A stretch of DNA of 64,000 nucleotides from Tipula vernalis (GCA_958295665.1 OY282560.1:98061930-98125929), one strand, 5' to 3'. Shown: positions 44,460 through 56,545, counted from the first letter of the stretch. A program made the numbers and translations. The notes: a model not told the origin generated them from the sequence alone.

Positions 44460-44880
44460 AACAAGGTCTCAGCGTACAACAAAATAAGGCGCATAGCCGC
44501 ATATTGTTTGCGATTTATCGAGAGGTTGGGACGGATTATCCAGACTCACGCCGGAACGGATGATTTTGTGCGAGTAGCCACAGTCAAATGTAAGGACGCA
44601 ATATACAATCGGCCAATAACCAAGCTATGCAAACTACCAATTGAAGAGCGATCTGAGGAAACACTGCCAATACAACCAACTCAACTGGCGACGGATGTAA
44701 CACTCAAGAATAATACGCCGAGTTCCAATCCAAACCATAGCGCCACACCTAGACAACAACCAAGCAGGCGAGCCAAAACCATCCTGAATCCTCTAGGGAC
44801 TCGCAAATGCCAACATCCAAGTAAACCAGTTCAATCAGTCTACCGGCATATATTTCGAGAGACTGAGCAAACTAGAAATC
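44460..44880 (+). pseudogene. BEL/Pao pol scraps: linker plus DUF5641
   Basis: A block AYNKIRRIAAYCLRFIERLG resembles the region before the integrase (compare 6655-6725). It is fused directly to GRIIQTHAGTDDFVRVATVK and NRPITKLCKLP of DUF5641 (compare 560-600 and 7976). Two clean internal deletions removed protease-RT-RNase H on one side and integrase on the other. The reading frame continues to 44996 out of phase with the envelope-like frame. Confidence 0.8.
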
Positions 44881-44886
44881 GCGGCC

Positions 44887-45969
44887 ATGGAGTGGACTCT
44901 AGTAATTCAGAACAACATGAGCAGCTACTGGGACGAAATCAAAAACGTCAAACTAGCTCACGAACAACTACAAGCACTTTGCAAAGAGCTGCCTAAATTA
45001 AATTGTAATATTCTAAACCAACTAAAATGGCAACGAACTTCGAACAATGAACTTCTACTAGCAAGTAACAAGGCACAAAAACGTGTGAAGCGAGGTTCCG
45101 GAGACACGACTGGCATCATACTAGGGGACATGTTCGGAATACTCACACAACGAGAGGCCAGCAAATATGAAGATCGGTTTGAAAGAATTAACAACAACGA
45201 GCACCACCTGCTGTCACTAGTAAAAAATCAAACAACCTTGATCGATAATACGAATTGACTAACGTAGCAAAATCTTCGCCGACAGGAAATGTCGGAACTT
45301 CAGGAATACCGAACATACGAGGACAGAGTTCGGTCGATACTAATTAACATACTCGAATTGAGTCTAGTCATTAGAAATCTGGAGGATACCCAACAGGGTC
45401 TGCTTGACGTGGCTTATGATGCTCATCGTGGAATCATACACCCAGCTATACTTACACCAACTCAGTAAAACAGGGAGCTGCAGTTAATTCGGCAGCACAT
45501 GCCGGCCTCCTTTACCATCCCGTGACACAACCTCCACGACCTTCTTCACGTTTACCAAAGCATGAAAACATGAACCAGAGCAAAACAGCAGAGTATAATT
45601 ATTAAACTCACACTACCGCTTTCTTTCACGTGGGACTACACATTACTAGCGGTAATTCCGGTTCCAGATATCAATCACGGTACTACCCAGTCGTACATCA
45701 CCAGAATGGCCGAGTACTTGGTCATAACCGACCGACCGGAGCACTTCGCAACATTAACAAGAGAAGATGTGAACCGCTGCCAAGTTTTCCAACCAACACA
45801 ATTTCTGTGCAAACTTTCGTCAATTAAGAATACAATGGCCGACCAAGGAAAATGTGAATTAGCCCTATTACAGCGGAAGAACGAAATCAATAACGTGTGC
45901 AATAGCAGAGCGGTAAATAGAACCAACCACTTGATCAAGCTTCATACCCCAAATCAGTGTATATACTAA
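44887..45969 (+). pseudogene. envelope-like (F-type fusion protein) remnant of the BEL/Pao element
   Basis: The frame at 44887-45258 contains a furin-type RVKR site followed by a glycine-rich hydrophobic segment, as in the F-like envelope proteins known from errantiviruses and baculoviruses. A second frame at 45706-45969 carries the Cys-containing ectodomain style of the same family. Stops and frameshifts separate them, and no transmembrane end is present because the element is truncated at about 46.0 kb. Such proteins mediate membrane fusion; this copy is not functional. The copy at 59.9-61.3 kb confirms that the frame belongs with BEL pol. Confidence 0.7.
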
Positions 45970-46035
45970 CTTGATCAACAAGTTCTCGGAATCCACCGTG
46001 TGGCGCTCCCATCGTTCTGATTTGAGTTCTGTTTT

Positions 46036-47455
46036 TTTTAAGTTGGTACATCTGTTGTTGACATTCCCTCTAAATCTTAGCGTCATAGCTTGACATTTGC
46101 AAAAGTTACGTAGTCAAGAGTACATCTATCTCTGTGTGTGTTGGCGCTTATTTACAATTTTAGACATGATTTACGAGGCTGAATCCGATCCCACATTCAT
46201 CAAAAGGATCATTACTGGAGACGAGACGTGGGTTTATGAGTATGTCGAGGATTGTGATCTCGACAATTTATTAAAAATCTGAAAATAAAAATAAAATTAA
46301 TTTATTTTTATTAAAATTTTTATTTGCGATGCACATACTCACCGTTTGACAATTGCACAAGAACAATTATAATAAAGCAATACCAACACGCAAATTCGAG
46401 ATCGAAATATTACCCACGGAACAACGTTTTCTTTAGTTCATGTGCTCGCTATAATATAAAATTTAGCGTAATCATCGATGTGTATTAATGCAACAAAAAG
46501 AAAAAACAAAACAAGAATGTCATTACATTTTCTTTTTTTTGAGTAAATATTCTTGAGTTGGATGGACGTCAATGTTGGATCGCGTCCATATACATATATG
46601 TAATAAATTATAATTTCTAAATATAAGTGAAAATAGAACAAGGTAAATTATTATATTAGATGTTATTTATTTTAAATTATATTATACTTATATTATATTT
46701 ATTGTAAAACAGTTTATTTATATATATATTTTTTATTTGTTCAATAAATTAGTTCCCTACAACGAAGATAAATTTTTTATAATTATTCGGGGTTCAAGAT
46801 GCGAGTAAGTGGATGCATGCTACAAAATAGTTGGACTGAAATTTGGAACACACAACTATAAGTACGACACGCAATCCAGACATCAGGCAAGTGAATGGCG
46901 CTCACCAAAAAAAAAACACGTCGTTTTCAGGAAAAAAAGAAGGTAATGCTCACGGTTTTCATGGATTACAACGGTGTAGTGCATCATGAATTTTTGCCAG
47001 AAGGCCAGACCGTAAACAAAGAGTATTATTTGGGCGTTATGAGACGTTTGCGTGAAGCAATTCGCCGAAAGAGACCAGAATTGTGGGCAGAAAACTCGTG
47101 CCATCATTATTCGTAATTTTTTGACGAAAAATGCAACAAATACCATCCAACAGCCACCGAAGTCACCTGATTTGACTCCCTGTGACTTCTTTCTGTTCAA
47201 TCGAGTTAAAAAACCATTACGGGGAACGCGTTTCAGGAGCCGAGAGGAAATAATGGAAAACTCGCAGGTAGCACTGATAGACATACCGAAAACCGAATAT
47301 AAAAGTGTTTAGAGGATTGAATCAAGCGCTGGCATAAGTGTGTTGTAGTCGATGGGGATTACTTTGAAGGGGACAATATAGATTTAGATTAATCAACTTG
47401 TATTTTTAATTTTCTGAATAAATTCCGGGAACTTTTTGATCAAGGTGGTACATAT
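46036..47455 (+). mobile_element. mariner element split by an approximately 615-bp insertion
   Basis: The left end has TTAAGTTGGTAC and TGTTGTTGACATTC, of mariner type. The transposase starts to be readable at about 46180 with FIKRIITGDETWVYEY (first catalytic Asp), stops at about 46247, and resumes at 46862 with YDTQSRHQASEWRS, so the material between is a later insertion. It then reads VMLTVFMDYNGVVHHEFLPE and EYYLGVMRRLREAIRRKRPE. After a deletion that removes the HHDNAPAH block (second Asp) it continues in another frame with PPKSPDLTPCDFFLF and GDYFEGDNIDLD. The right end has GGGAACTTTTTGATCAAGG. Inactive. Confidence 0.85.
46247..46861. mobile_element. AT-rich insertion within the mariner transposase gene
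   Basis: It separates two parts of one mariner reading frame that otherwise join without loss. The flanks resemble each other only weakly (GAGTATG against AAGTACG). The insert starts near a small palindrome (GTCGAGGATTGTGATCTCGAC region) and has no coding frame I recognise. Confidence 0.6.
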
Positions 47456-47459
47456 ATCG

Positions 47460-49310
47460 GATAATTCGATCCGAAATAATTTTTTTCAGTTTCGGTGGTA
47501 ATATCCTTGCAGATTGTAATGTTAGATGTATTAAAGTTGGAAGTAATGTCAGTTGTAGAATTTAATTGATTAGGGGTTGTCTTCTCTTTCCAAATTTTAA
47601 TTATTATTTCGGGTCCTTTTGGACTTCCGGAGTTGGAATTGTTATATTCGGGTTTGGAACAGTATTACCCGGATGCAAGGTACCCGATTTGTTCGCGACC
47701 GGAGGGCGGTTTCCCAACACTTTTGACTGACAAAATATGCATTTCGGTTTAACTATACCAGGTTTCCTGCACAAAAAACAAAATATTCTCTGAATAGGAA
47801 TGGGACAGTCTTGATAACGGTGGGCTAAATCTTGACAATTCTGATTCTAAAAACTGCTTCTAAATTTGCGTAACTGTGTGGTGATTCAGGAGGTTGATGA
47901 ATCGTTACTGGAATCGTTTCGACATCTATGTTATTTCGATTTATTTCACTGATGTTTGGGGTTCTTCGAAGTTTTGGTTCCGTTAGTTGTCGAGGATCAT
48001 GCCCAGAGTTTAACCAAAGTTTTTCGTAACGTTGACATATGGTTCGGAGTTCGTCTACCGATCTGATAGTAGAGGATAGGGTGGCACTCTGTAATGCTGG
48101 ATCCATATTATCCCGGATAATTTCCAAGAATTCAATATCATGGAATCCACATTGTAACCGGCTGTTTAGACACTCCGTTTCAAAAAGATACTCATGAAAC
48201 GTTTCACGGTTTTTCTGTTTCCGAATTTCGATTAATCGACGCATTTCGCGATCTGTTATGTGGCTACGAAATCGACTTAACATAGCCTCTCGAATGTCAT
48301 TATAATTTGCATTAAAAGTTTTTTTCGAATATGACCAAAACCATTTTTCAGCCGCGCCTTTTAAGAACCGTGGTAGAAACGATTCCAAATCGACGGAGGA
48401 TACCCTATCCCTTCGAACGTAAGATTCCAACCGAAAGACAAACTTCGTAACATCCATGTCATTAGGAGCACCCGAAAATGTAATATGCCACTTGGAATTA
48501 TAGTGATTATAAGAAGTATTAAATATGACGGTATTGTGATAATGGTATGGCGTAGGCATTCCTGTAGAAGCGCTGCTAACTTTGGGCACCGTAATCGGTT
48601 ATATGTAATGATTTGGGTACTGACTACTATACTTGTACTGACGATTTATTATACATATTACTAACTGTAACTGGATTATATAAATTTCCTAAAGGGTTAA
48701 ATTGTGGCAGTGGTAGTTGCTGAAATTCGGTTCCACCCGTTGTAACAGAAAGAGGCCAAGTTAAACTGTTACTGTCTTTTGGAGCCAATAACATATTCGA
48801 TTTTATCGGGGATGAATGAGGTGAGATATGTTTTGAAATTTGATCAATATTTGGGTTCAGCCGTTTTATTCCCAGATCGAACTCTACTCTGTCTGGATTT
48901 GTCAACGATAAGTCAGATTTGCTAGTATTTAAATGCACTTCAATATTCTTTTCACACCATGCATGGTTTCTGCCCCATTTTGCATGACTTTGGCGACTTC
49001 TATGTCTTGAGTGAAGCAACCTTTCAATCTCGATGTTCGGTCTACCCAGTGACGAATTCGATAATTTAATGCCTTAAGTTTTTCAAGACTATCCGATTTT
49101 GAATGAGTTAGCTTCTTTACAACAAAGTCTGAACTCAGTTTGTAAGTCTGAAGCGTGGGTTTCCGAAGGCTTCAAAGAAGGATTTTCTTTTCCTTCTTTT
49201 ACCTGAATTTGTAACTTATTCAGCCAACCAGTATCACTAGCTTCAATACCTCTAATTAGACGCTCCACCTGAATTTCTTGTTCAGTCAAAGCTTCCAAAT
49301 ACTTCATTGT
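47460..49310 (-). pseudogene. Gypsy-type gag, second family
   Basis: Minus-strand frames: an N-terminal frame at 49089-49307 (LTEQEIQVERLIRGIE), a linker frame at 48627-49019, and the core at 47825-48589 (254 codons) with FSGAPNDMDVTKFVFRLESY, FLKGAAEKWFWSY, AMLSRFRSHITDREMRRLIE, FHEYLFETECLNSRL, NMDPALQSATL and ELRTICQRYEKLW. A frameshift near 47840 leads to zinc knuckles (CQDLAHRYQDC and CFLCRKPGIVKPKCIFC). The core is more complete than the gag at 33-34 kb and diverged from it. Confidence 0.85.
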
Positions 49311-50421
49311 AATTGGTTCTTATGAACAACAAATTTTTTTTTTTTTAATAGTGAAACAAATACAACTAGTGCACACTAAGAAGGTCGTTCGAATTGATTT
49401 CAAATACATATTAAAGTTACGATTAGTCGTAATTATTAATTGTTAATAATAAATGAAAATAAATATAAATACAATCTTATATTTTAGAATTGTGAGTATG
49501 GTATATCAATTTGTAATTAATATCCAAGTAGTTATACTGGTGTGGACTTTCCGATGAGGCTGAGCAAAATAATAAAAAAAATATTAAAATAATAATAAGA
49601 TATTTAAAGAACTACAGAGACTATTAACTCGTAAATTAGTTAAATTGAATCTAGACTTTTTGAATTGAATTAGGTAAGGTATCAATGAGGAAAACTTTCT
49701 AGGTTGAACGAGGAATTCAGATTCACCAAACCATCAATCGCTCAATCATTAGAAGTTTCGTCTATTATTGTCACCTACATTTCTTTTAAAAAAAAATAAA
49801 AAAATTGGACATGATTTAAAAAAAAAATGAATAAACTCAAAGTTTAATGATCCTACACTAAATTTAAATGGGGAGCCACCACATTGATAAGCAAGAAAAA
49901 CCAAATCATGGAATATTAATTACAGATCAAATGTGCTAACCACCAACCATTAAATAATTAATGTAGGTTAAATTTACTGCAAATTTCAAAGGAGTTTTTG
50001 GAATGTATCTGAGAATAGTCTATGACAAAAAATAATGTATTTAATTGTAACATGAATTAACTGGTCAACCAAACCATCTGCGGAACCAATTGCTCATTTG
50101 CCACGAGGTACACGGAATCACCGCTATTCTATCGTAAGCAATGGGTAACGGCCTTCTAGCAAATAATTTAATTTAGAGAAGGAAATTAACAAAAATGACA
50201 AAAAAAAAAGAGAACAGAAAAAAAATTTAAGATTAAGAAATACAAATAACTTTACACCTCCGCTTATCAAATGATAAGAGAATGTAACTCGAATATATTT
50301 TTGAGGTTATTCGATTCACAATTATTCTATCAAAACATAACATTCAAAGTCCATAATCGATCTTATTACTTGAAAGCAGATACAAACTGTTTGTGCGGAA
50401 GTAAATTAATAAATATAATTT
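49311..50421. other. unassigned AT-rich sequence, possibly Gypsy leader/LTR
   Basis: It lies upstream, in element orientation, of the gag start. It has no coding frame. The position suits a 5' leader and LTR, but no second LTR copy was found in the window. Confidence 0.3.
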
Positions 50422-51400
50422 TTGACAATCGTTCTCATCAACTATCTCCCTAGTTTTGTTGAATCCGAGATGACCCATCAAATTTTTGTGAATATCGAAT
50501 TATTGGAAGCTGCTTCCGTTTATTTATTTTTCGAAAAACTAATCCATCCCTCAACTCGAAAAGCTGGTTTTCTTCTTTCTCTAAACTCTGCTACCATTCT
50601 TCTAAATTTGGGTCTGGCGATTGTTAAATCAGTATCGTCTGCTCAAAAAGATTATCTTGTATCATCAAAATAGTTTGCGCACAGTTTAATACATCCACAT
50701 TCTGCATTCAATGACCTCCTCGATGTTTAGTGACGTAATAAAACTCCATCATCTCCAGTGCCCATCCGCAGCAATCCTTAGATTTATCATTTTCTTTTCG
50801 AGTGCCAAAATCAATGCTGCACAATCTGTAACTATCTGAAGACGGTATACAATCGCCAAACATTCTAACTCATAAGAATGATATCAGGATTCTATTGGTG
50901 TTGTATGTTTTGTAAAAAAAGGAAATCGGGTGAAACTTGCCATCCGTCTTCTTTTGTAAAAACACCGGTCCAAATTCTGCGGCACTAGGATCATCTTGCG
51001 GTGAGAAAATCGCAAGAACTGGACCTTCAGCCATTTTAAATTTCAATTTCGCAAATGATTCCAGCTTCCTTCTTGACCAAATCTCGCAACGGTTTCGCAG
51101 TCAACGAGAAGTTTTCCACAAATTTTCTAAAATAAGAGCACATTCCAAGAAATCGTTGCAACTCTATAACATTACGCAGAATCGAGTACTTCTCAACATG
51201 GTACCATTTTTCATTCTGAATCCGGAGACTTATCATTCTTCACAAATACTCGCTTAGGCGGCTGACGACATTGAAATACCATTCCTCTGTTCTTACTGGT
51301 TAATTTGGAAAATGCGTTGAATAAATCTTCGGGTGCCATAAACATTTGCAATCTGGCTTGGGCTTTGTAAATTTGAATTTTTAATGCCGTCAATTAAATA
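50422..51400 (-). pseudogene. Gypsy pol remnant (RT thumb/RNase H region and later pol)
   Basis: At 51036-51236 the minus strand carries ELQRFLGMCSYFRKFVENFS and LTAKPLRDLVKK, the conserved link between Gypsy RT and RNase H. Around 50430-50480 a block of type DIHKNLMGHLGFNKT resembles the zinc region that precedes integrase. It is heavily decayed, and its relation to the gag at 47.5-49.3 kb is unclear because the order would be inverted for one element. Confidence 0.65.
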
Positions 51401-53715
51401 ATTAACCAATTCATCATTTTTAAGTTATAGTTAAACCTTTTTCTACCTCAATTTGAAGTTGGAGTTTGATTTTTCTACTATTTGCGTTTTATAACATTTA
51501 TGCAACCAGGCATATAAGGGAATTCCTCTCGAGTTTAAAATCCATATACAATAAACCGTGGTAGGTATATGTATATTGCCAGAAATCTTTACTAACCGCT
51601 ATTTAGTTGACCCTCTCCTAAAACAATATAAAGAAACATGACGTCTTAACACCATATTTTCTTTTCAACATAAAACCTTTTATAAAACAACATCAACATA
51701 AATCTTGTCAAATTTATGTGTGCTTTTCAAAATTTTGAATCGTATTTATGTTAATGCAATACGCCTTATTGTTGTCTCAACGCTGATAAGACATAAATTG
51801 CGTGCGCGACTCTTTTATCATTGTCAAGTTTATATTGATCGAAAAAGATAAATTTGATGACTACCTTGTTAACATAATTATTTTGGTGGCACCATAGTTC
51901 AAGAATCATAATATATCCATAATATAAATAATTTCACAATATGCATACACGTATACATATGTATGTGATAAAATGATTTATTTGGTTGGTAAATAAAACA
52001 ATCTTAAGTATTAATTAATTTAATTACAATTACCTTCGATCGATGAGCTGCTGTTTGTCGCGCAACACAATGCAATTAATAATTTACATTTTCATTTATT
52101 TTTTATTTTTTATTGAATATTCATTTCGATTTTAATGTTATCATGATATTTAGGCCACAGACAACAAATCGAATATTTAATAATATAGACAGAGTACACA
52201 CGTACATACATCATACATCATCCTTATAAGCAAACTTTGCTCCAATTCCACGCGCGCGCACGATAACATTGTCTGTGCAAACGTAATAATTAATCTCCAT
52301 TAAAATGCGATTAATATCAAAAAACAAAATATGAATTAAACAATTTAATTATTAATTTATTGTTTATTTATTAATTTATTTAATTTAATCATGTTGATCA
52401 CAACTTTATCTTGTTTGTAAGTAAAATCTATAATGGTTTTTGAATTGTTTGTATTACTTAAAAGAAGAAATCAAACAAATCACGTTTTAAATTAAATAAA
52501 TAAAAATTACCAATTGTATTGTGTTGCATGAGATCGTATACTGTGATTAGAGATAACGATCGGAATTAGCGAAATACTCAAGATTTCGATAAGATTTATA
52601 TTTTTGATTGATTTCGTCATCATCCTATAAAACTATGTACGGGTACTTCGCCTATGTCGCATATCGTCATTTAAATAACAACAAATATACCTGTGCAGCT
52701 CATTAAAACTCGATTTTTATTTTCAATTGGTTGCGATGCACTGTACATGATAAAATTGATTGATGACAATGTAAGACAATTTATTGAAATTCTATATAGA
52801 AATTTAATTACCTGTATTATTTTGCAATTTATTTAATGGATGAATAAATATTGCATACTAGAAAATATCTATTGACATCGATATGTATACATAAATATAA
52901 AAATGACAATTTATAGGCGAAATGGGAAATTTGCTTAAAATTTGTATTTAACATTAATGAGGAAACAAGAACTTTGTTTATTTCAATCATTGATTCTACC
53001 TTTAATTTGAATGTCCTTTTAATGCCTAATTCATTGTTAGCACTTACAAACGGTTAACGTTAAACATGCTTACTTACGTATACACTTGTCGAATTTCAGT
53101 TAAGCCTCAACCTATATTGTTCAATACTTCTATAAGCTGCAAATTTTGTAAACTGGAGAGCGAATCTCCATTTTTATTACTATCCATATCAATTAATTTT
53201 GCTAGCATTGTTATTAAGAAAAACGGTCATTATTCTTGACTTAACTATTCGAATGCGGAGAGCTATCAACCAATTCCATTAATGTTTTACGTTAATTGAC
53301 TACGTGTGAAACACGATACCCTGTGAATTTGAAGTATTGCAGAGTTTTGGTAGATTATATTTTGTATCAATATATTGGTTTAGATTATTGATTCTCAAGC
53401 GCTGAACGGATGTAACTTATGGTGTAATGGTGTATATGCATGGATGGATAAGTGCAGGTAGCAATCTCGACCCAGTGTTGGTTCTCGGCTAAAAATCTAC
53501 CCCAGGCTGAGCATTAGTCGGTAAAAGCTGCCGCCGGAAATCACCCGTGTACAATTTTGTTAATGACAGTCCAGTTGCAACACGGTCGTTACAAGCTTTC
53601 AAACAAACAAAATGTTGCAACAGTGCCAACCTCCTTTGATGCCTTTACATATCTCTAATATCTCACCCTGAAATGTTCAAATTTCTGGTGAACATTTATT
53701 ATCGGACGCTATGGA
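51401..53715. other. unassigned AT-rich sequence
   Basis: Long very AT-rich stretch with a short CACGCGCGCG run at about 52250. No gene or element recognised. Confidence 0.4.
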
Positions 53716-53990
53716 CTTAAATTTTTTTTTTTTTTTTAGGGTGGGTGTTCGTTGCCCAGAGCACTGCGGCCATTGAGGCCTATTGTGCATCTCTAGAGAT
53801 TTCGCCGCTACCTGATGCAGATCGATTGGGTCGGCGTTAGGCCACTGGATTATGTAGAGAAAAGTATCGCATGTGAATAGTAGGTGGGGGTTATAGATGT
53901 GTTCATCTTCATCACCGATCGTAATCAGATGATGAAAAATCCCTTTTGCCTCAAATAAGGGTGGGTAGGCAAGAGATTACGCCATGAGTA
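53716..53990 (-). mobile_element. 3' end of a minus-strand LINE with poly(A)
   Basis: A run of about 15 T (a poly(A) tail on the minus strand) at 53720-53737 is followed by GC-richer sequence starting GGGTGGGTGTTCGTTGCCCA and including ACTGCGGCCATTGAGGCC. This is the usual look of a 5'-truncated LINE or SINE 3' end. The family is not identified. Confidence 0.55.
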
Positions 53991-54019
53991 AATTAAAATT
54001 AAATATTAATTTTTTTATG

Positions 54020-54370
54020 ATTTTATAATGTTCCGAAGATTGTAAGAGTATTCAATCCAGTTTCGAACTGATGAGCTTATGATTATGAAAAAATCAATCT
54101 TCTCATCAGGTCGCGGCGACTGGACTGGTTATACCACAATTTATATTCTATTTATACAGAATGTACTGTGCTTTATGTACTAGCGAATCATACTAATACA
54201 GATAAAATCTCTTACATTTCGGTTTCGTTGAATGATCGTTCGCAAATACCTACTAATATACTTCTAAGTTTTAATAAAAACACATTTAAAATGGTCTAAT
54301 CACCGGTAGCATATTAGAAATTACATGAATTAGTTAACATTCAAAAAAAAATTAATAAAAGTAAAATTAA
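54020..54370 (+). repeat. dispersed repeat, modules A and B in direct order
   Basis: Module A (54028-54195) and module B (54220-54345) match the 12.5 kb copy, where B is inverted. It contains the TCTAATCACCGGTAGCATA box also present in the 13.53-13.76 kb insertion. Its end is A-rich (ATTAATAAAAGTAAAATTAA), like that insertion. Confidence 0.7.
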
Positions 54371-54450
54371 ATTATAGAATTGTATTGTGGTAAGGAATTA
54401 CCTTAAAAATATATAAAAATTCCTCGATTTACCAGTTAATTTATGATAAC

Positions 54451-54716
54451 ATGTTAGTGGTAGCAGCCCTAAAGGACCCGCATGACCCTTCAAGTGAGGT
54501 AGCCTGTGCACCTCACAGCAGGATCTGGAGTCTCTCTGGGAAAATTTTCACACCCAGTAAGATGGGATGGGCTATTGGCCCTTTCGAACCTTTTAAATCC
54601 GCTGGATGGGTTGGTATCTTTCCAGCTTTACTTCAAAAAGGCATTGAGGAAATACTCCCCAGCTTGATCCAGATGTTTCGGGCAAGTTATGTTTTTATCT
54701 ATATTCCGAAGCTATG
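54451..54716 (+). pseudogene. I/LOA-like LINE RT fragment
   Basis: An 88-codon frame close to 17860-18110: SSEVACAPHSRIWSLSGKIF, a WAIGPFEPFKSAGW block, GIFPALLQKGIEEI. It keeps the five bases that are missing after 18058 in the 17.7 kb copy and so continues in frame there, but it has its own changes (SAGW-VGI instead of SAGG-DGI) and ends at a TGA near 54715. Both element ends are lost. Confidence 0.8.
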
Positions 54717-55046
54717 AAGGATTTGAGGTCAAATTTCGGGTTTAGTGGGAGGTTATAAATTTAGTTGCGTTCATACACGCATGTAGCTCTCGAATCGAGT
54801 TAATTTTGGGATTGGGTTGGAAAATAAGTGTGGAGTTAAGCGGAGGGTTGAGGTTTGGATCGAGCTAAGTTGAGTAGACGTAGAAATAGGATTTATTTAT
54901 TTGAGTTGTGAAGGGTTGATTTGAAAGTTGCCTAAGGGTTGATTTGGTGATTTAATTGAAGGCTGGGTTGGCCGTTAATTTGGTAATTGCGTTTAGGATT
55001 GTAATGCAATTGTATTGCAATCACCTTATGAAGTTAAACTCCATTA
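54717..55046 (+). repeat. degenerate GGTTGAGG-type minisatellite
   Basis: Irregular repeats of GGTTGAGG, GGTTGATTTG and GGATTGGGTTGG fill about 54730-55000. A similar patch is at 25.73-25.83 kb. No frame. Confidence 0.5.
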
Positions 55047-55048
55047 TA

Positions 55049-55558
55049 CAGGGTTTTCCAATAAGATTTTTCATTTTGAATAGCCTGCTATTTGGGCAGC
55101 TGTCAATTTTGAAGCTGTCATCTTTTGACATTTGACAAGTAAAAACTACGCCATTACTAAAAATGGTACCATACCTTGAGTATCTTGGGTCCTTCAAATG
55201 CATCAAAATGATCCGGATTTTCATCGAAAAATCATCTTCGGAGACTACGTTAATAAGCAGAATTGTCGCATTTGCGGCTCAGAAAATCCAAGAATGATTG
55301 TTGAAAAGCCTCTCCATCCTCAACGTGTCACTGTTTGGTGCGGTTTTCGGCTGGCGCGGCGGTGTGATTGAACCTTACTTTTTCCAAAAATTAGGGTGGT
55401 GCAAATGTTACGGTTAATGGATTGCGCCGGAAATAGAAGATATTGATGTGGACGACGTTTATTTTGAGCAAAACGGCGCTACGTACCACACAAGCAACGA
55501 AACAATCGCAATTTTGCAAAATGAATATCAAAATTAAACTTCTTATTGGGAAACCCTT
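55049..55558 (+). mobile_element. 510-bp mariner/Tc1-type deletion derivative
   Basis: Terminal inverted repeats start CAGGGTTTTCCAATAAG at 55049 and end CTTATTGGGAAACCCTT at 55558, flanked by TA on both sides (55047-55048 and 55559-55560). Inside are scraps of a transposase: a NKQNCRIWG-ENPR block, EKPLHPQRVTVWCGF, and EDIDVDDVYFEQNGATYHTS, where the catalytic QDGA Asp reads Asn. The N-terminal binding domain and the end of the catalytic domain are missing, so the element could only move with a transposase supplied in trans. Confidence 0.85.
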
Positions 55559-55619
55559 TATTTTATTTTTTATATCTGCAATAGAATTTGGAAAGACTTG
55601 GGAATTCATTATGGAACAA

Positions 55620-56095
55620 AGTGTAACACTCTGATCAACAATTAGTAAGACTTTTTAAATAAAACACAAATGGTTTATTATTCAGAGAGAATACACTTAT
55701 GCCAACGTTTTTTCCAGTCATCGAAACAGTTGTTAAAGTCTGGCTTGTCCCCGGAGCGGTTATTTGAGTTTCGGGAATAGCCTGGAGTCAGACGGAGCTA
55801 AATCAGGCAAACAGGCCGGCTGCGGAACGATATGGGCTGAATGGATGATATGGTCTATCCAAAATTCTGATCCAAAGGATATTTGCGTGATATCAACAAG
55901 ATCTCTAATTGTCAACCGACGGTTTTTCAGCACTAAATCCTTTACTTCGTTGACGTGGTGTTCATCGGAAGACATTGAAGGACGGCAAGGACGTTTCGCG
56001 CATTTTCTGCCTTCTTTGAACAACTGTATCTCGCTTTTTCTTGCGTTACTTGAATCCCGATCAATTTGATGTTCCAAACATCTTTTTAATTATTC
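55620..56095 (-). pseudogene. mariner transposase with internal deletion
   Basis: Minus-strand frame (55760-56077): the DNA-binding half RPSMSSDEHHVNEVKDLVLK then RRLTIRDLVDITQISFGS (helix-turn-helix), fused to the catalytic end PQPACLPDLAPSDSRLFPKL. About 150 codons between, with the first two catalytic Asp, are missing. After a frameshift the C-terminal CFDDWKKRWHKCILSE block lies at about 55690-55730. This family differs from the mariner at 46-47.5 kb. Confidence 0.8.
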
Positions 56096-56234
56096 TACAT
56101 TTCTTTTGATAGTTTGACCAGATCCCAGCCGCCCACACTTATTCTTTTTCCAAAAAGTAGGTCTTAATTTGTCGATTAAGGAAGGCGCTATATGCTGGCT
56201 CAACTAAAACTTTGAAAGAAAAAAAACTGCCAAA

Positions 56235-56545
56235 TGGATGTGTAGTAGAAATGTAGAAATATTCGAGCGATCTAAATGCCCGTTGGCATGACTATTACAG
56301 GTATCAACACCTATAGATAGAGGCATCAATCATCGAAATCGGAGCACAATTGCAGATTTTCGTTTTTTTATTATGAATTTATCTATAGTTGAGGTGATTT
56401 TCCATAAAATTGAATTTTCTACGAAATTTGTAGAAATATTCGAGCGATCTATTGATAGAGGCATCAATCAACCAAATCAGAAAACAATTGCAGATTTTTG
56501 TTTTTTATTATGGATTCATGGTGTATAGTTCAGGTGATTTTCGCT
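56235..56545 (-). repeat. two diverged monomers related to the 173-bp satellite
   Basis: Two units, 138 bp apart (AGGCATCAAT at 56321 and 56459), on the strand opposite to the 37-39.8 kb array. Shared features are ATAGAGGCATCAATCA, GATTTTC[CG] and ATAAAATTGAATTTTCTACG. The GCCCAC/TGGGC hairpin is lost. It shows that the satellite family has old, dispersed branches. Confidence 0.7.

Larger units (their letters stand above)
42880..46030 (+). mobile_element. internally deleted BEL/Pao element with envelope-like frame
   Basis: Order: a probable LTR end or leader (42887-42975, with inverted AGTTCTCGCCTCTG arms) and a TGGTCCTTCGAGC leader as often seen downstream of BEL/Pao 5' LTRs; gag (42985-44403); a 120-bp scrap from the region before integrase; DUF5641; and an envelope-like frame to about 45970. 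Protease, RT, RNase H and integrase are gone. The right end is cut by a mariner at about 46036. Confidence 0.75.
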
